A DNA stretch of 64,000 bases, from contig JAHLWZ010000733.1 in the NCBI GenBank assembly GCA_020536535.1, forward strand, positions 100,725-164,724. The letters run 5' to 3'. Below are positions 12,601-25,900 of the stretch, in pieces; the first letter of the stretch is position 1; each line of letters starts with the position of its first letter. This DNA comes from Pelomyxa schiedti (taxonomy: Eukaryota > Evosea > Pelobiontida > Pelomyxidae). Below the pieces are notes generated by a model. It saw only the letters and a list, made by a program, of their open reading frames with translations. It was not told the DNA's origin and ran no database searches. The position numbers were made by a program, and so were the translations under genes.

Positions 12601-13524
12601 GAACCAGTCAAGCCAAAAACTGAACCGGAGCCCAGGCCCAAAACACCACCACCCCAAACATCTTCAGCCAGACCCAAGACCCCTCCTCCCGCTACCACTA
12701 CTGCCACAGCTTCAGCTTCCTCAACAGACTCAGTCCCTCCGCCTACCTCACACCCAACCGAAATTCCACCTCCAGCCCCAATAGAAAAACCTGCACCAAC
12801 TCCCGTCACATCAGCTGAGGCAGGCCCAACTGCAACAGCCACAACAGCGTCCGCAACACTCACCCCTGTTTCCAGTACTCCTGCCAAATCAACTGAACCA
12901 GTTGCCATTCCCCCACCCTCAGTATCACCCCCACCAACCAGCACAACAAACACAACCTCCTCTGTGGCTATTCCCCCACCACCAGACCCAGCAACATCCA
13001 CAACTTCTACAACTGCATCAACTACCACTTCAGCTACTACTTCTACATCTTCAAGCACCCAACCAGACGTGGCTATGGAAAATGCCACTACGGTCGGTGA
13101 CAAGTCCTTTTCAGCGTGCCGGGCACACCTTATGTTTATGTGCTTTATTGATGCAGTTCACCGAGCTGTTAAGACCAAGTCTGGTCTTCCAGGATCAACT
13201 TTGCCTGATGTTGTCTACAGAAGAGATGACCCTTGGGTGGCCTATATGAAATCTGAACTAAGGTTGGGGACATTTTTACTGTTAAGTTTATGAAGTGACC
13301 ACAAACCAGGAAGAAAACCATAACAGAGAAGATGCAGAAACTCCTCAAAGACTTTGATGACGAAGTAGCACCGTGTTCTGAGTTCATGGAGGTCTTTGAC
13401 ACCCTCGGTACTTCCCCGTACCCAATCAAATGTTTCTCCACTCACACCAACAACAGGAATCCTGGAACAAGTGTTGCGGGAATCACCCGCTTTTGAAGAG
13501 TTTGTTTCTACTTATTTCCACTGA
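6617..13524 (+). CDS. UBR4-type E3 ubiquitin ligase, C-terminal module only
   Basis: The start is ATG at 6617 (MSSSSSSDPWSDF), only 200 bases past the MEMO stop. More than twenty short introns split the gene. Spliced exons follow the C-terminal third of UBR4/BIG: a Cys pair CFGCSNTF, MDPGFLVRNEMALLYDVC, KNPYSS then GPLMRDVKNKIC, LGMELLVCNKIIKLDLPI, a hemi-RING-like CTVCKEGFTYKPQEVLGFY (11565-11680), LRVLIHDMRMLITRVI, and a last exon ending RESPAFEEFVSTYFH. UBR4 marks N-degron and aggregation-prone proteins with ubiquitin. Human UBR4 exceeds 5000 residues; this gene seems to encode well under 2000 and has no room upstream for the missing part, including the UBR box. Three Thr/Ser/Pro-rich linkers interrupt conserved blocks (about 7820-7990, 10195-10430 and 12600-13076). 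Individual splice joins vary in certainty. Confidence 0.85.
7823..7878 (+). repeat. Hexanucleotide repeat encoding Thr-Ser/Ala-Ser linker
   Basis: Repeats of ACTTCA and GCTTCA in frame inside the UBR4-type gene, encoding alternating Thr-Ser and Ala-Ser. Likely a disordered linker and possibly length-variable. Confidence 0.8.
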
Positions 13525-13587
13525 TCGGGGAAAAAAAAGCCTTGTTCCCCCAAAGAAGTTCTTAATTTCGGGTTACTAAAAAAATTC

Positions 13588-15409
13588 CTATTCCTCTAGT
13601 GGTGTAACTGCCAGCATCACAGCTGCATGTGGTCTGACATCGATGGCGAATTCACCATAGAACTCACCAAGGTCTTGCTGGAGGTAAAGGTCACGAATGT
13701 GTGCCAGCTACAGAAAGACATAAGAAGTCGGGAGAGAAAACTTTGGTAGGATTGGTACAGCACCTTGAAAACTGCTGGGTAAAAATCGCCATTATTGTTG
13801 CCGGTGTTCATGTGTATGGCAATGTTCCTATCTTCGGTGCCCTTGTGTTTCATCAGTGGAAAGAGGGAATAGGGGAGGGAACTTTGTTCAGCAAAACAAC
13901 AGCAAAACGACCGTCGTAAAGAGGTTTCCCCCAAATCTAGGAAATGTCATTCACATCGAGGTGAGATTCGTGTTATACCTCATAGGCATCCAAGTACTCA
14001 AGGAGAGATCCTTGTACACATTCCCGGTCTTGGTTCACTGGAAAAAAAGGTCGGCTTTTTATAAATTTAAATGGGGCCCGGTTACCTGCAAGAATTTCCG
14101 GGACAGTAAGAATTTTGATTGCCTCGGCGCTCATGGTTCTCACATCAGCACCAATGATAATTGGCGAGGCAAGTACAGAATACAGCATCATCTGTGCAAG
14201 CTCTTCATCTGAACTCATCCCAGTGTATCCAACTGTAATCATATCCAAAAAGTTGAATGCACCACATTTTTGATAGTAGGCATTTCCAACCTTCACGAAG
14301 TCAATACCTAGAGTATATATATAAGGTAGAATAACCTGCATATGAACGTTATCCATGAGGGAATCCCAGGAATCCCCACGACCAAACCATGACTTGTACA
14401 TATGCGCCCATTGGGGTCCCCATACCCATATAAGCTCATCAGCAGTTAGCGCAATCTGTTTTTCAGTTTAGGAGGTGAATATTGTTCGTGCCGGGTGTGT
14501 TTAAAAAATAACCTTTGGTCTGATGTCAGGGAGTATTCCATGTTGATATGGATTGTATAGACGCATACCAGACGTGGGATTTCCGTCGTCAATATAGTAT
14601 ACTCTATTGATTTCAACCAGGGAAAAGAGTATTGGTTTCAATACATTTGGCGTCCTGTTGCATTCAATGCCTCGGACATTGTTTTAACTGAATTCTGTAT
14701 ACAGTTATTTCTCGTTCCACAGAATGCCGCACAGGTATCCTATCTTCACGTGTGAGTCTTGAAGGGCCCTATTCCAGACGTGGGAGATAGGGAGCATGCA
14801 TGTTTAAGAAAATCGAATCCCCAATCGGCAAAAGCTTGTGCGTCGGTTTGTTCATGTCCCAGTGAGCCAGAGAAACCTCCACATGTAACCTCGCTTATCG
14901 AGGAGTAAATTCCCGCTTTGAATCCCTTGGCGTGCAGCTGCTGAGCTACTGAAGCCATTCCATTTGGGAACTTAGCAGTGTCACATTGAATTCTGTCAGA
15001 GCTATCACGAGGTTCAGGAACAATACAATGTCCCTCACTGTTTGTCTTCTGGCAGGCCTGCCACCCATCATCAATAAGAATATATCTGTCATTCACCAAC
15101 TTAGAGGCAAAAAAGAAATACTTTTCAATTTAAACTATGAAAGCAGAGAGATGGTGGGTTGTTAAGAATAGAAATATAAATATCAGCCCCCCGCAACTGG
15201 TATCCAGCATCCCATAATCCCGAGGAGAGCATAGCATCAGCCACTTCTAGCAGACCCGACTCCGTGACGTTGAATCTCATGCTGTTCCACGACGACCATG
15301 CCAAAACCGGCACGCGACCAACCCCATTGTCCACACACCCAACGCTCAAAATTTGAAGTAAAACCCCGGACGTCAAAACCGCCGCGGCGCACCACCCCTT
15401 CATCACCAA
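13588..15409 (-). CDS. Secreted GH27 alpha-galactosidase
   Basis: Begins at 15409 with a signal-peptide-like stretch (MVMKGWCAAAVLTSGVLLQI), then LAWSSWNSMRFNV, YILIDDGWQ, GFDFLKH joined to DTCAAFC (the nucleophile Asp region, K-x-D), ALNATGRQIVYYIDDGNP, GDSWDSLMDNVHMQ, a GAFNFLDMITVG block matching the acid/base Asp region, SPIIIGADVR, and the C-terminal beta domain ending RPHAAVMLAVTPLEE. These are hallmarks of family 27, which removes terminal alpha-galactose in lysosomes or outside the cell. The join at the nucleophile needs a GC-AG intron (14740-14799). The splice near 15100-15190 could not be resolved exactly. Converges with the UBR4-type gene, 63 bases apart. Confidence 0.85.
14740..14799 (-). 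other. Putative GC-AG intron in the alpha-galactosidase gene
   Basis: On the minus strand this 60-base segment starts GCATGC and ends GATAG. Removing it joins FDFLKH to DTCAAFC and restores the family 27 nucleophile motif. No GT donor in the interval restores both frame and motif. Confidence 0.6.
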
Positions 15410-15530
15410 TCAATTTGATGGATTTGAAAAACCAAAATGATGTGGGGCACCAGCGCCAAAAGCGTAAAAAGTTTCCGTATCTTCTTGTATCATCAAATCA
15501 ATTATCTACCCTCGTCGCTGCCCAGTTCAG

Positions 15531-16532
15531 AATCAGAGCTTACTCTTCGCTCTCGTTGTTGTCCTCTTCGTCATCCTCATCATACTCTGTGGTGGCACTC
15601 CTGTGAGTGGCATCCTCTTCTGCCGAGTCATTCTCGTCTGGTTCTTCTTCTTCACAGTCAGTGGTGATGGATTGTTCTTCGTTAGCCTCTGATTCCACTT
15701 TTGGCGACCGGGAAGGTGTGTTGGTCCGGGGCTTCTTGCGTTTGGGTGGTTCCGGCTTCTCATGCTTTTTTGACACCACTTGGGGTCTGATTTGTCCCAC
15801 TTGCAGGATGAGAACCACTTTGGAGCAGACCTTGGGGCTGCAAAGTTGTGTGACTATTGGTTTTCCTAGCTCCGACTGGATGAGGGAGATGGAGATGTGT
15901 TCATTTGAGTAGTCTTCTGTGGGCAGAGACGGATACGAGTCCTGTGTTTTCTGACAAAATATGAGCCCAAGTGCCCACTCTCGTGTGGGCTTCTGGAGCT
16001 TGCCGAGCACCTCTTTCATTTCACCATTTTTGAGTGGCTCCTCCCAGTCCGTGCTTTCCACGATTATACAGCCTCCTTTCAGGCCAATCTCATCCATATT
16101 GCCTGTCATGACAAAATCGTCTGCACATACACCAGGTGCTTTCTTGAGGCACTCAAGCCCTCCTGTGAAGGAATCTCCCTGGCCAGAGAGAAATGGTACT
16201 ATCTGATTGTCAAATAAGGCCTGAGTGGATTCATTGTAGAGCTGTTGCCATATTGTGCAACACGATTTGTCACTGTCTGGTTCCTCAGGGTGGTATGAAT
16301 ACTCTGAATTGCCGTAAACGTGAAACAGCAAGGAATGCGCAAATTTGGAGAGAGTTTGCCCACCAAACCCCCCACAGTGCGAGGCTGCTGACACAGCCAC
16401 TCCTGCAAACATGCTCCATCATCAATCCACTGTTGCCATCAGACCTTCTTTTGGAGGTGGAGTTGAACCTGGATTTAGCATCTTTGACAACACCCTCAAA
16501 TTTGCCATAGTTAATCAGTGCACTGGAGAAGT
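15531..16532 (-). pseudogene. Partial Crinkler/RHS-like copy, frameshifted and truncated by gap
   Basis: The segment is a close copy of 55613-56613 on the same strand and encodes the C-terminal part of a Crinkler/RHS-like protein, ending with an acidic tail. Compared with the intact copy there is one extra A at 16411, which breaks the frame upstream of AGVAVSAASHCGG. The 5' part is missing because a run of N starts at 16533. The acidic tail differs by several insertions and deletions. The frameshift may be real decay or a sequencing error next to a gap. No walker motifs are present because that half is not covered. Confidence 0.75.
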
Positions 16533-16632
16533 NNNNNNNNNNNNNNNNNNNNNNNNNNNNNNNNNNNNNNNNNNNNNNNNNNNNNNNNNNNNNNNNNNNN
16601 NNNNNNNNNNNNNNNNNNNNNNNNNNNNNNNN
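16533..16632. other. Assembly gap of exactly 100 N
   Basis: Positions 16533-16632 are N. A round length of 100 is the usual placeholder for a gap of unknown size, so the true distance between the Crinkler-like copy and the DNA-PKcs gene is not known. Confidence 0.98.
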
Positions 16633-16981
16633 CAATAACGAGTGCCTGAACTTCTTCTCCTTCCATTTTTTATTTTTTTAATTGTTTGTTGGTTCTGCTT
16701 GCTTGTCTGTTCTTTGTTGAAAAGAAAAAATGTTGGTTCGTCGCTTAAATGCCCTTGATTGTTCCTAAACAAGGAGCAATTGCCCAAGGTCAGAATCCGT
16801 TTTTGGCTTCATTCTGTTCCTCTGAACGGGATGAAGTCAACTTGGCTCCCAAGCCCTGTCTGAATGAGGCACTTGTTGAGGTTCGCGCTGTGAGGTCGCC
16901 CAACAGGTTCCGATAACCCCGCGATATCGAGCTATCTATCACCCGGTCGATCTGTTATCTCATACACCAACTGTTTATTGG
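16633..16981. other. Intergenic stretch between gap and DNA-PKcs start
   Basis: No gene can be supported. There is a 55-codon open frame on the plus strand starting at 16749 without recognisable features. The segment should hold the DNA-PKcs promoter. Confidence 0.4.
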
Positions 16982-19900
16982 ATGGCAGACGGTGAGCGTG
17001 TACTGTTCGACGATCACGACGCTGCAGAAGGCGACAACGACGCAGCGCCCTCGTGCATCACAGACTACAACAACAGCGCCCGCATGGCCGGCGGGGGCGA
17101 CGCTGAGGAGCCAGGGGCCGGGCCCCTCACTTCCTCGGGTCTGACCCCCTCCGCCGCCGTTTCGAGGTACGTCGAGGCGCTGGTCGGGTGCGCGGCCGCT
17201 GCCGTGGCCTCGTGCATCCGCGTGGTGGCCGGGGCGGGAGCGGGGCCGCTGGGCGGGGGCGCGGGGGCCAGAGGCGGGGGAGCGGGGGCAGGAGGGCCCG
17301 GGGGCAACGGGGGCGAGGGCAGCGGGGCAGAGGGAGGCGGCGCGGCGGTGGGAGTGGGAGTGGGAGTGGGAGTGGGAGTGGGGCCTGCTGTGATTGTGCA
17401 CGATTTGTTCCAGGTGGTGTCCGAGATAACTGATGACAGTGAGCTGGGTATGCGTCGAGGGGACTGCAGCATTGTTGTTGTTTCTTTGTTTGTTTGTTGT
17501 TTGTTTTGGATCAAGTTGTATGAATCATGCCTGTGGGTCTTGTTACTTTTGTAACAAGGTTATTGCTATCTCTTTTTTTTATTGTAACAGACTACAATGA
17601 CAGTGCTATGTGGATCGATTGTATTGAATGAAGAAAGGGGTGTGATGAAATTTGTGGAGCAGTCTTGCGTGAATCAAGAAAAAGTATATGTGCAGGCAAG
17701 GGAGGAAGCTATCTTGGGGGTAACATCGTTAATTGGGAGGCTGAGCCATCATGTGCGGGAGCATGTTGTGGAGCTAAAGAATGTTTGCATGAACATTTTC
17801 AGGAAGGAACAGTCCAATGTGGTCAAAATAGCATGTTTTGCACTCATTACAAAGGTCATTAAACTGAAGTTTCCGCTTATTGATGGAGAGAGGCTAAAAG
17901 TCCGTGAGATGGCCGAATTGTATTAAAATCCTTTCGGTTTTCCCTTTTTTACTTATTTTGTATCAGTTTTATGCGTGATATTACATGTGGCAAGTCATCA
18001 CAAACAGGTAAGGAAACTTAGGACTTCTGGTACACTGTTAATCATGTTTCCAGTAAAATCAAGAGCCATGCAACTTCTAGGACTTCTTGCACATAACTTT
18101 CCAGAACACATTTTTGATAAATCACCAGTTTTACTGCACATATTTTCCGATTCTTTAGCTCGCCAGTTTAAATCTCCCAAACCTGACATGCAGGTTTGAA
18201 CCCTCACAGCACCAAGTTGTGTAATTTACTGCTAGGTTATTTCTGGGGCCCTACGGGGATTGACAAGTTTCCTTTTCCACTTTTCTGGTGATTTTTGTGC
18301 AGGTTAATTACTTTTTCCTATGTTATATAGTAACATTTCCCAGACAAAAAAAATGTACCAACCATCTATAAGTACTTGTGCATGGCTATTGAGCCCCCTA
18401 GCCACCTTCAGAGATATGACATCCCCAAAGGTAAATTCGTAAGAAGTGTCTGTATTCTTACCTACAATTAGCGGGGTTGAAATTCATCAAGTCACACGCA
18501 TCTTTGATTCATGAGTACTTAACAGAAGACTCTGTTCCAATGTTCAAAAGACTGTGCATTCTTTGTAGTCATAATAACAAAGCAGTACGAAAAAGAGTCT
18601 CCTGTTCTCCAATCCAACTTCCTTCAGCTTAGAACGTCTGCATTCGCTGCATTGAATTCCTTTTTTCAATCAGTCTTCAAGGAACTTGTTTCTGGTGTTA
18701 GAGATGTTAAGAGAGACCAAGAAACTTTCCAAGTTGCCATTGCCACTTAGCTGAAGGGACTACTAACTCTCACAAGTTTTTCGTGAAGAAATTCTTTGAA
18801 CTTATGGAATCTCCAACAAGTGGAATATATGACATTTCAATATCCATAGTAGGTTTTGGGTGGCTCGCCCTTCCAGTCAAGGTACCAAGTCAACATAAAT
18901 TCCATTTCAATGAAGCTGACTGGGGTAGGTGTTCCTGGGGGTAGCCGAGCTTACCAAGATTCTTGCTGCCCTCTTTCATAAGGCTGAAAAATTTTTACTC
19001 TCGTAAGGTTACAAGCAAATTGGTTTACACTCAGCTTTCTGTTGTCAACTAGAATTGACTCTGAGGAGGAATCAGCAATTCATTTGTCAAGTTTAATGAC
19101 AAGCTATTCCCGAATCATTGAGCACCTCCCAACTTTAGAAGAATCAGAAGTATATACACTGCACAACATACTAATTCTCTTACACTAAAGCAATCAAGTT
19201 AATACAACAGGAGAAACTATTTGGAGCTCTTTTCAGGCTTTTTCCACACTTATTTTCCCGCCAATGGAACAGATACTTCATTGGGCTCTCACAGCTCTTC
19301 CACATCTTGTGGCGTAAAGGACAAGCCCTTAAATTTCTTCTTGTGAGAATTAGTACGGAAAAACATGTAAAAACGAAACTAAGGAGTATCTAGTTCCCCA
19401 AGGGTTATTAGCTACATGTTCAAGAGCTCCAGAGGTAACGCATCTGAAAGCAACAGGTGACATTCTACAAAATCATGTTTCACCTAACCATCTTTAAGGG
19501 GCTTTTGCTAGCAGTATACCTTTCTACCAGGAGTACAAACCACTCTGGGTACATATTCTTGAATTGGAAAAAAATGCCCTTGAAGTTCCTTTTTCTGAGG
19601 ATGAATACTCACGGATGAGTGAACTTATATATGACGAGTTTATTTCTGGTAACTTGTACGCTCCTTATTTGCCTCTAACACTCTATAGGCATACTAACAC
19701 TTGTACACAAACTGAATCTCCAATACGTTGGTACCCAACTAGAGTCTGACACAACAGAGAAATCTGAGGAAACTGTGACACAGATTGCTTCCATATCTCC
19801 TGTAAAAAATTCATACAAAGGAAAAAAGTGACTCAATCCACACAAGAGTTCAGTGAAGCCTGTTGTACCCCGAGATATGGAAGTGTTCTTGAACCTGGTG

Positions 19901-22900
19901 GAATTCTGCAAACTGATATTACCTACTACAAGCACTCAATTTTTCTCAAGGTACATGCATTGTTGAAACAAAGTACTAAGATATCAGATGGGTCTTTGTC
20001 TTTTGCCGAGACATGCTAAATTTCTCAAAGAAACTACCCCTTATCTCTGGTTTCTACAAGCTTCTTACAATCGCTCTTCAATTGTGTGAGAAACATAGAT
20101 ACTTTGAGGTACCTCTCTTCAGGCGCACAAATAATGACATCAGTACAGGGTGTGAGAGTGGAGTATGTAGATGACGATGATGAAACAATCATAGATGATT
20201 CCAAGGTTATGTGTTATAAGCTTATCAAAGCGGGACTAAAGGTTTGTTTCACGGTTTTCTTCTGACTTCCTTTGTTTATCTGGAATAGGAATTCCTTAAA
20301 AGAATGCAACAATTTCAAGATGAGCTCTTATCTTCAATCTTGGAATTGATCCTCTCTATTCCAAGAGAGTTTGTCAATGCCAGTGAACTTGTCCTCCCTC
20401 TTACACAGGCTCTGACTTTGGGCGTAAGGTATAATCTCAATTGTGGTTTATTTACTTACTTTCAAAAGTTATACACCATTGGCGAATATTGGACTTGTTG
20501 CCTTGAGCCATTGGATGAAAGTAATGTTGTACACCGTAACGCCTTGACCCACATATATTCAGGTGTTTCCAGATATAAAGCAGCACCTTCCAGCAATTTT
20601 ACCTGCTCTGGGTGATTACCTTCTGATTGCCCCTCCAGACTCTGCTGCCGTATCAACATCAGAGACAACCTCAAAACATCACAAAGTAAAAATTCGGGCT
20701 TTTTATTTTCCTTCCTAAGCTTACATCAGAAGAATGTGGCTGTAGATCAAGTTCTTGAACTTCAGTACAAAGTCATTCATCTACTTGGGGAAATTGGAGG
20801 AAAAAATGTGCACGTCATACAGGATTTGAACTCAAATTCCACAATACAATCTCAAATAGCATGGGACACAAGAGAACGTGTCAAGTTTACCCCACCGTTT
20901 TCAGATTTGAAGCCAGATATATTTTTGGGTCAACATGGAGGCTATAATTGTTTTTATCTTACTTCAAACCAGATTCATTGTTGGGAAGAGTTACAGAGCT
21001 TGCAAAAGTGGCGAGTGATAGGCAAACAAAAGTTGCGGCTTGTGAGTTTCTACACAGTGTGATTCTTCTCATGATAGGCTCTAATGCAGTTGACCCAACA
21101 ACCACTGCAAGCAACATGGTATTTAGATGTTCAGTAAGCCTCCTAACACAACTCAGAGTACATTCAATAAAATATACAGTCATGTCTTTCCAACTCTGCT
21201 TCTCCTTGCCATTGACCCAGATCCTGTTACGAGACAGCTTTTTCATAATCTTATTTTGCAGCTTATTCACTATTTCACAACAACCGCATACTGTGCTCTA
21301 GATGCAGCAACTTTATTGGATGTGTCAGGTACCCTCGATATTAACTTAGCATGCTGTAATCGATATGTGTAGTTGATGCAGTTGGTGAACCAAATGGCCC
21401 ATTGCGAGAATTTGCATCTGAGTGCATAGCTGAATTTTTGAAATGGTCAATAAAATCTGCTCCGGTGCATAGTATCATTAAAGAATAACTGACTAACCAA
21501 TCTATAGACAACAGCAAGTAGCCGAGTGAATTCAAAAACTGTATTAAAACGAATATATAGCTTGGCCTGCCACCCAAGTCCTTACAAGAGGCTTGGATGT
21601 GCTACTGCATTCAATTCATCTTATAGGTACCATTTTTCTCATACTATTTAATCAGCCAAAGATATTTCCGTGAGGAAGAGTCTTTAGTGGATCAGTTTAC
21701 TTTTGAAATTGCCCAGAACTTTCTTCTATCATTGCAACAGTGCAGCGATGACGATGAATCATTGGGTTGGATCCTTTCCTTCTTTTACTCTAATATTATT
21801 TTAGGTACAGCTGCAGCAATTGTCTCTTCCCTGAGACATTTAGAAAGGGTTATAAAGGTTCGTGCTGCCCTACTTACTACCAAAAAACCGAGGCGTGGCC
21901 ATGTCGATCTTAACAGCTTCTTGATGTGGATTTTTAAAGTAGGTATCAAGTATACTTTAAACAACTCATTACCACAAGTTACTGGGGCATCAACAAACTC
22001 AGTTCCGCCACATTGTTATGGATCTAATTGTGTCTCTTGTTCCCTGTCTTCACGGTTGGTCTCTAAGACTGTCTATTCCTAACAATCAACACAGATATTT
22101 CTGTTGCAAAATGGATACATCGTATTCTCCTTAATGAAAAACTATCAATTGCCTCCATTTTTGAACCAAAAGAAATGGCTATTCCAAGTATTTCATCTTC
22201 CCCAGAGGTAAATGTATGATGTTGTAGTGTTGTCCTAATTATTTTCTCAGATCTTACAAAATTGGTTTGATCAGTTGTACAGCATTCTGGATTGTTATTT
22301 ATGGGGAAAAGCATACACAATTCCTCTCCCACACCCAGGTGGTGGTCCTTCACCATCTGGGATAATAAAGGCTCTAAGTGTCTTTCTGGACTCATTTGCA
22401 TTGTGGTCTTACCCAAATGACGGGCAGTGCCCATTGGAGCGCTTATTTAGATCGAAGGTAACACAATGCCCTAATCACTACTAATTACATGGAAGTCAAG
22501 TGTTGTGTGCAAGATGTTTGAGTATATCACATGTCTAGCTGAAGGGATGGGAGTTGTTGGTGTACATGGGTTCTTAGGGAGCAAGCTTTATGAATTATTG
22601 TTCAGGTCACTTGTGTCACCTGATTCGGTATATGCTTTCGTCAAACTAACACCCTGACCCAAACCTAGATTGACATCAAAACTGCCTCAAGTGCTGATGG
22701 GATTTTGTTAGACACAGCTAGTATAGCTTTGTGTAAAACTATCGTTAAAGTAACTCCTTCACCTGGTAGAAAGTTTTGACTACCTACCCTTAGATTTCCG
22801 ACCCCTCTGCCCAGCACTCCTTCTATAGAACTCTCCAAAAATTACTTTCTTTCCCTGAGAATAATGCCTTCAACCTGCAGTTTGACTTTTTACCAAGTAA

Positions 22901-25900
22901 GCCAACTACCATGACATGAACTCAAAATTCAAGATTTCAATCATCTGCGTGCCTTGAACCTTGTACATGGTCATGTGTTACTGAACCAAATTGGTGTTCT
23001 TTCCCACATTCTTGGCATACAAACACCTGCCCAATTGGCTACCCAGCTCGCCACAGGGTTATTTGACAACTGCCACACTTATGACACTCCCCTTAAGGCA
23101 ACTCACAACCACTGCTTGACTTACTTTAATTACAAAAATCTCCAGATAGCCACTGGGTCCCAAATTTTAATCTATACCTTTGAACTCGGGCTCGATGAGG
23201 ATGTCTTAATTGATTTCTTACTGGTATCTACTCATTATTCCTTTTTCTCATTTTCCACAACATGCACAGGATACAACTCCTGTGACTCGGCAAGAGGCAG
23301 AACCAAAAACAAACAGCGTAATCCAATCAACTCCTCCAAGTGTTAGAATTAGAGAAGACATTCAACAGTCAGGCTCTCTCGGCTCTCTTTCTGAGACGGA
23401 GCTACACCAATTAATTGATTTGAATAAGGATACCGCGATGGTATCACCACAACAAAAGGCAGTCACCAAGGGTGCACAGTTTTACACTTGTTTCCATACC
23501 CAGGTTTGTGCCTCACATTAGCATCAAAAAATAACCTCTCAATAAGCTTGAGGAGGAAATTATTTCTAAAGTGACCACCTACTCCACACGACTGTATAGC
23601 TCTTTGTCACAGGAACTGATATTTCGCATTCTTGTTAATACTTGTTACCATTGTTTGAAAACCAAGTCAAATAATGTGACCCAGCCTTTTGTCTTTGAGG
23701 TTAGTAAAGGCCTGGAAAAATTCAACTCTGAAGCGACCAGATGTCTAAGCAATTATCCTACTTGGCACCGTGGGTTCAAGTGTCCAGTGCAACTGAGTAC
23801 AAAATGGTGACTGTGTTTTATGAGCTAAAAATACAACTAAGTCTACCCTAGCGGGCACTAGAACTCATCAGAGTGTTGTTATTATGTGGAAAGTGCCTGA
23901 CAGAACCAAGTATGTTTCTCCAACATTCACTTCGATGAAATATTGCTAGATGCACAAGGTTTTATCAAGCAAACTATTGCCTGCTTTTTTGCCCAGGGCA
24001 CTACACTTTCCCTCAAGAATGAAGCACTCTCTGTTGTTCGTCACTTGGATGGCAATTTTACTTCTGTGGTAAGAATTCAGCTTAGAAGATAGTATAATAC
24101 AAACCACAAAAGATCACTCAATTTTTGCATGAAATGCTCACCCAAGACCTCCCACTAAACTCTCATGATGTAGTCAAAGGATCCTCTATGTACACTACTT
24201 GAGAGGAATCCACTCAATTGACATTCCCCAGGTTCACTGAATATTCTCTCGCTATAGGGTACCTTTTTGATTTGCTGGGATCTACACGAAACACAAAGAT
24301 CTTAGAACTCCTTTACCCTGTTCTTAATGAAAAAGACCACACCCTTAGCAATATGATTTCTTCAAAACTCAAGGCTCTAGTGGATGGATGTACAGATGAC
24401 CAAGCTCGTGAAATTTTTGTCTCTTGCTTTAGGTGCACAAACTTATCTCTGTTTTGAAATCTGTGATTTACTTACCTCAGTGTATATGAGGATAATACTC
24501 ATCCTCCCCAACTGAAAATCGCCTTGGTCACTAAGCTCTGCATTCCACTTATTGAGAAAATATCTTCTCCCTTCAGGCTGGAGCTGTTTCGCCAACGTAT
24601 CGGCAGCCTTACTGCAAAGATCCTATCTCCATTTCCACATGAAGTTACACCTGCTTCTGTGCTGCTCATAACGGAAAAAACCCTAGCATTCAAATTCATT
24701 TCTGTAAGTTATCGTGATATAGAGTCAAGATATTAATATGCCCTAGACACTATATTCTGTACTCCCAGCAGAAACTATTAGATCCAAAATAAATCCAGCA
24801 TTTTATAGTCTCTCAGATGCGAAGGGCACAGAATTCACATCAGCAGTCATGCGTGCTGCTCATAACACCAAGGCAGAACAGGCAGGTCCATAACACCTAA
24901 AAACCATACTTCTTACCATAACGCCAGCTCTGGGAGCCTGCAGTGCATGACATAGTATTGGAGTACCACTGTGCTGCATTTGATGCTCTTAGCACTGTGG
25001 TTACTCAAACACAGACCAAAGAAAACTTTTTTTATGTCTTCATGTTCAAAGAGCAGCCTGAGAAAAACGAACTTATTTGGGAAAATATTGTGGATACTGA
25101 AGTACCATCTATTGAATGAAAGAAGTACTAAAAATTTACAGAGAGTTTTCAAGTTAGAAGTAGAAACACATTTCCCATGGGCACAGCAAGCTATGAGGTC
25201 ACTACTGGAGCCCACTAATGACAACACTCCCAATGAAGGAAGCTTAAAAAAGTACGTAGCCTGACTTAAACAAAGTGCCAAGTAGAATAATAAAAATCCA
25301 GCAAAGATGTTTGGAACATCTCTGCACACTACCTCAAAGATAGTAGCCTCAGTCAAGACCTCTCGTTCTATCCTATTTTTGGAAAAGTTGACCAGGAACC
25401 GTTTCCTGCACAGTCACTTGTTGAGACCACTGCACAAAAACAAAGCACACCCAAGTACTTCTTGACTTCATAGTTCTGAAATAAGTGACAAATGTGCTTA
25501 GAGAGAAACCCATAGAAATGGACGAACTGAATGCGTGTCCTTGCATGCACACGTTCTTGAAACTGTTGGATACTATGCAAGAAAAATTTGGGGCAACTTA
25601 CAGGACAGGAGTCTTACCCAAGTGGATGTCTGATATTCTAAGCAAATTTACTTCCCCAGGAACCCACGAGAATATAAAACTCTTCATTCTTAAAATCGTT
25701 CTAAATAAACCCAAAGTGAGTAGTAACATATGCATTTTCTGGACTGTTTAATGCTTCCAAGATATTTGAGAATTTTTATGAGTTTTGGCTTCGGCCAATT
25801 TTGACTTTTGCAATGACACCACTTTCTGGGGGGACAGGGTTTCACTACTTCCTACGTGATCTTTGTGTCACAATCTTGCAATGGTTACAAGGTGACATTA

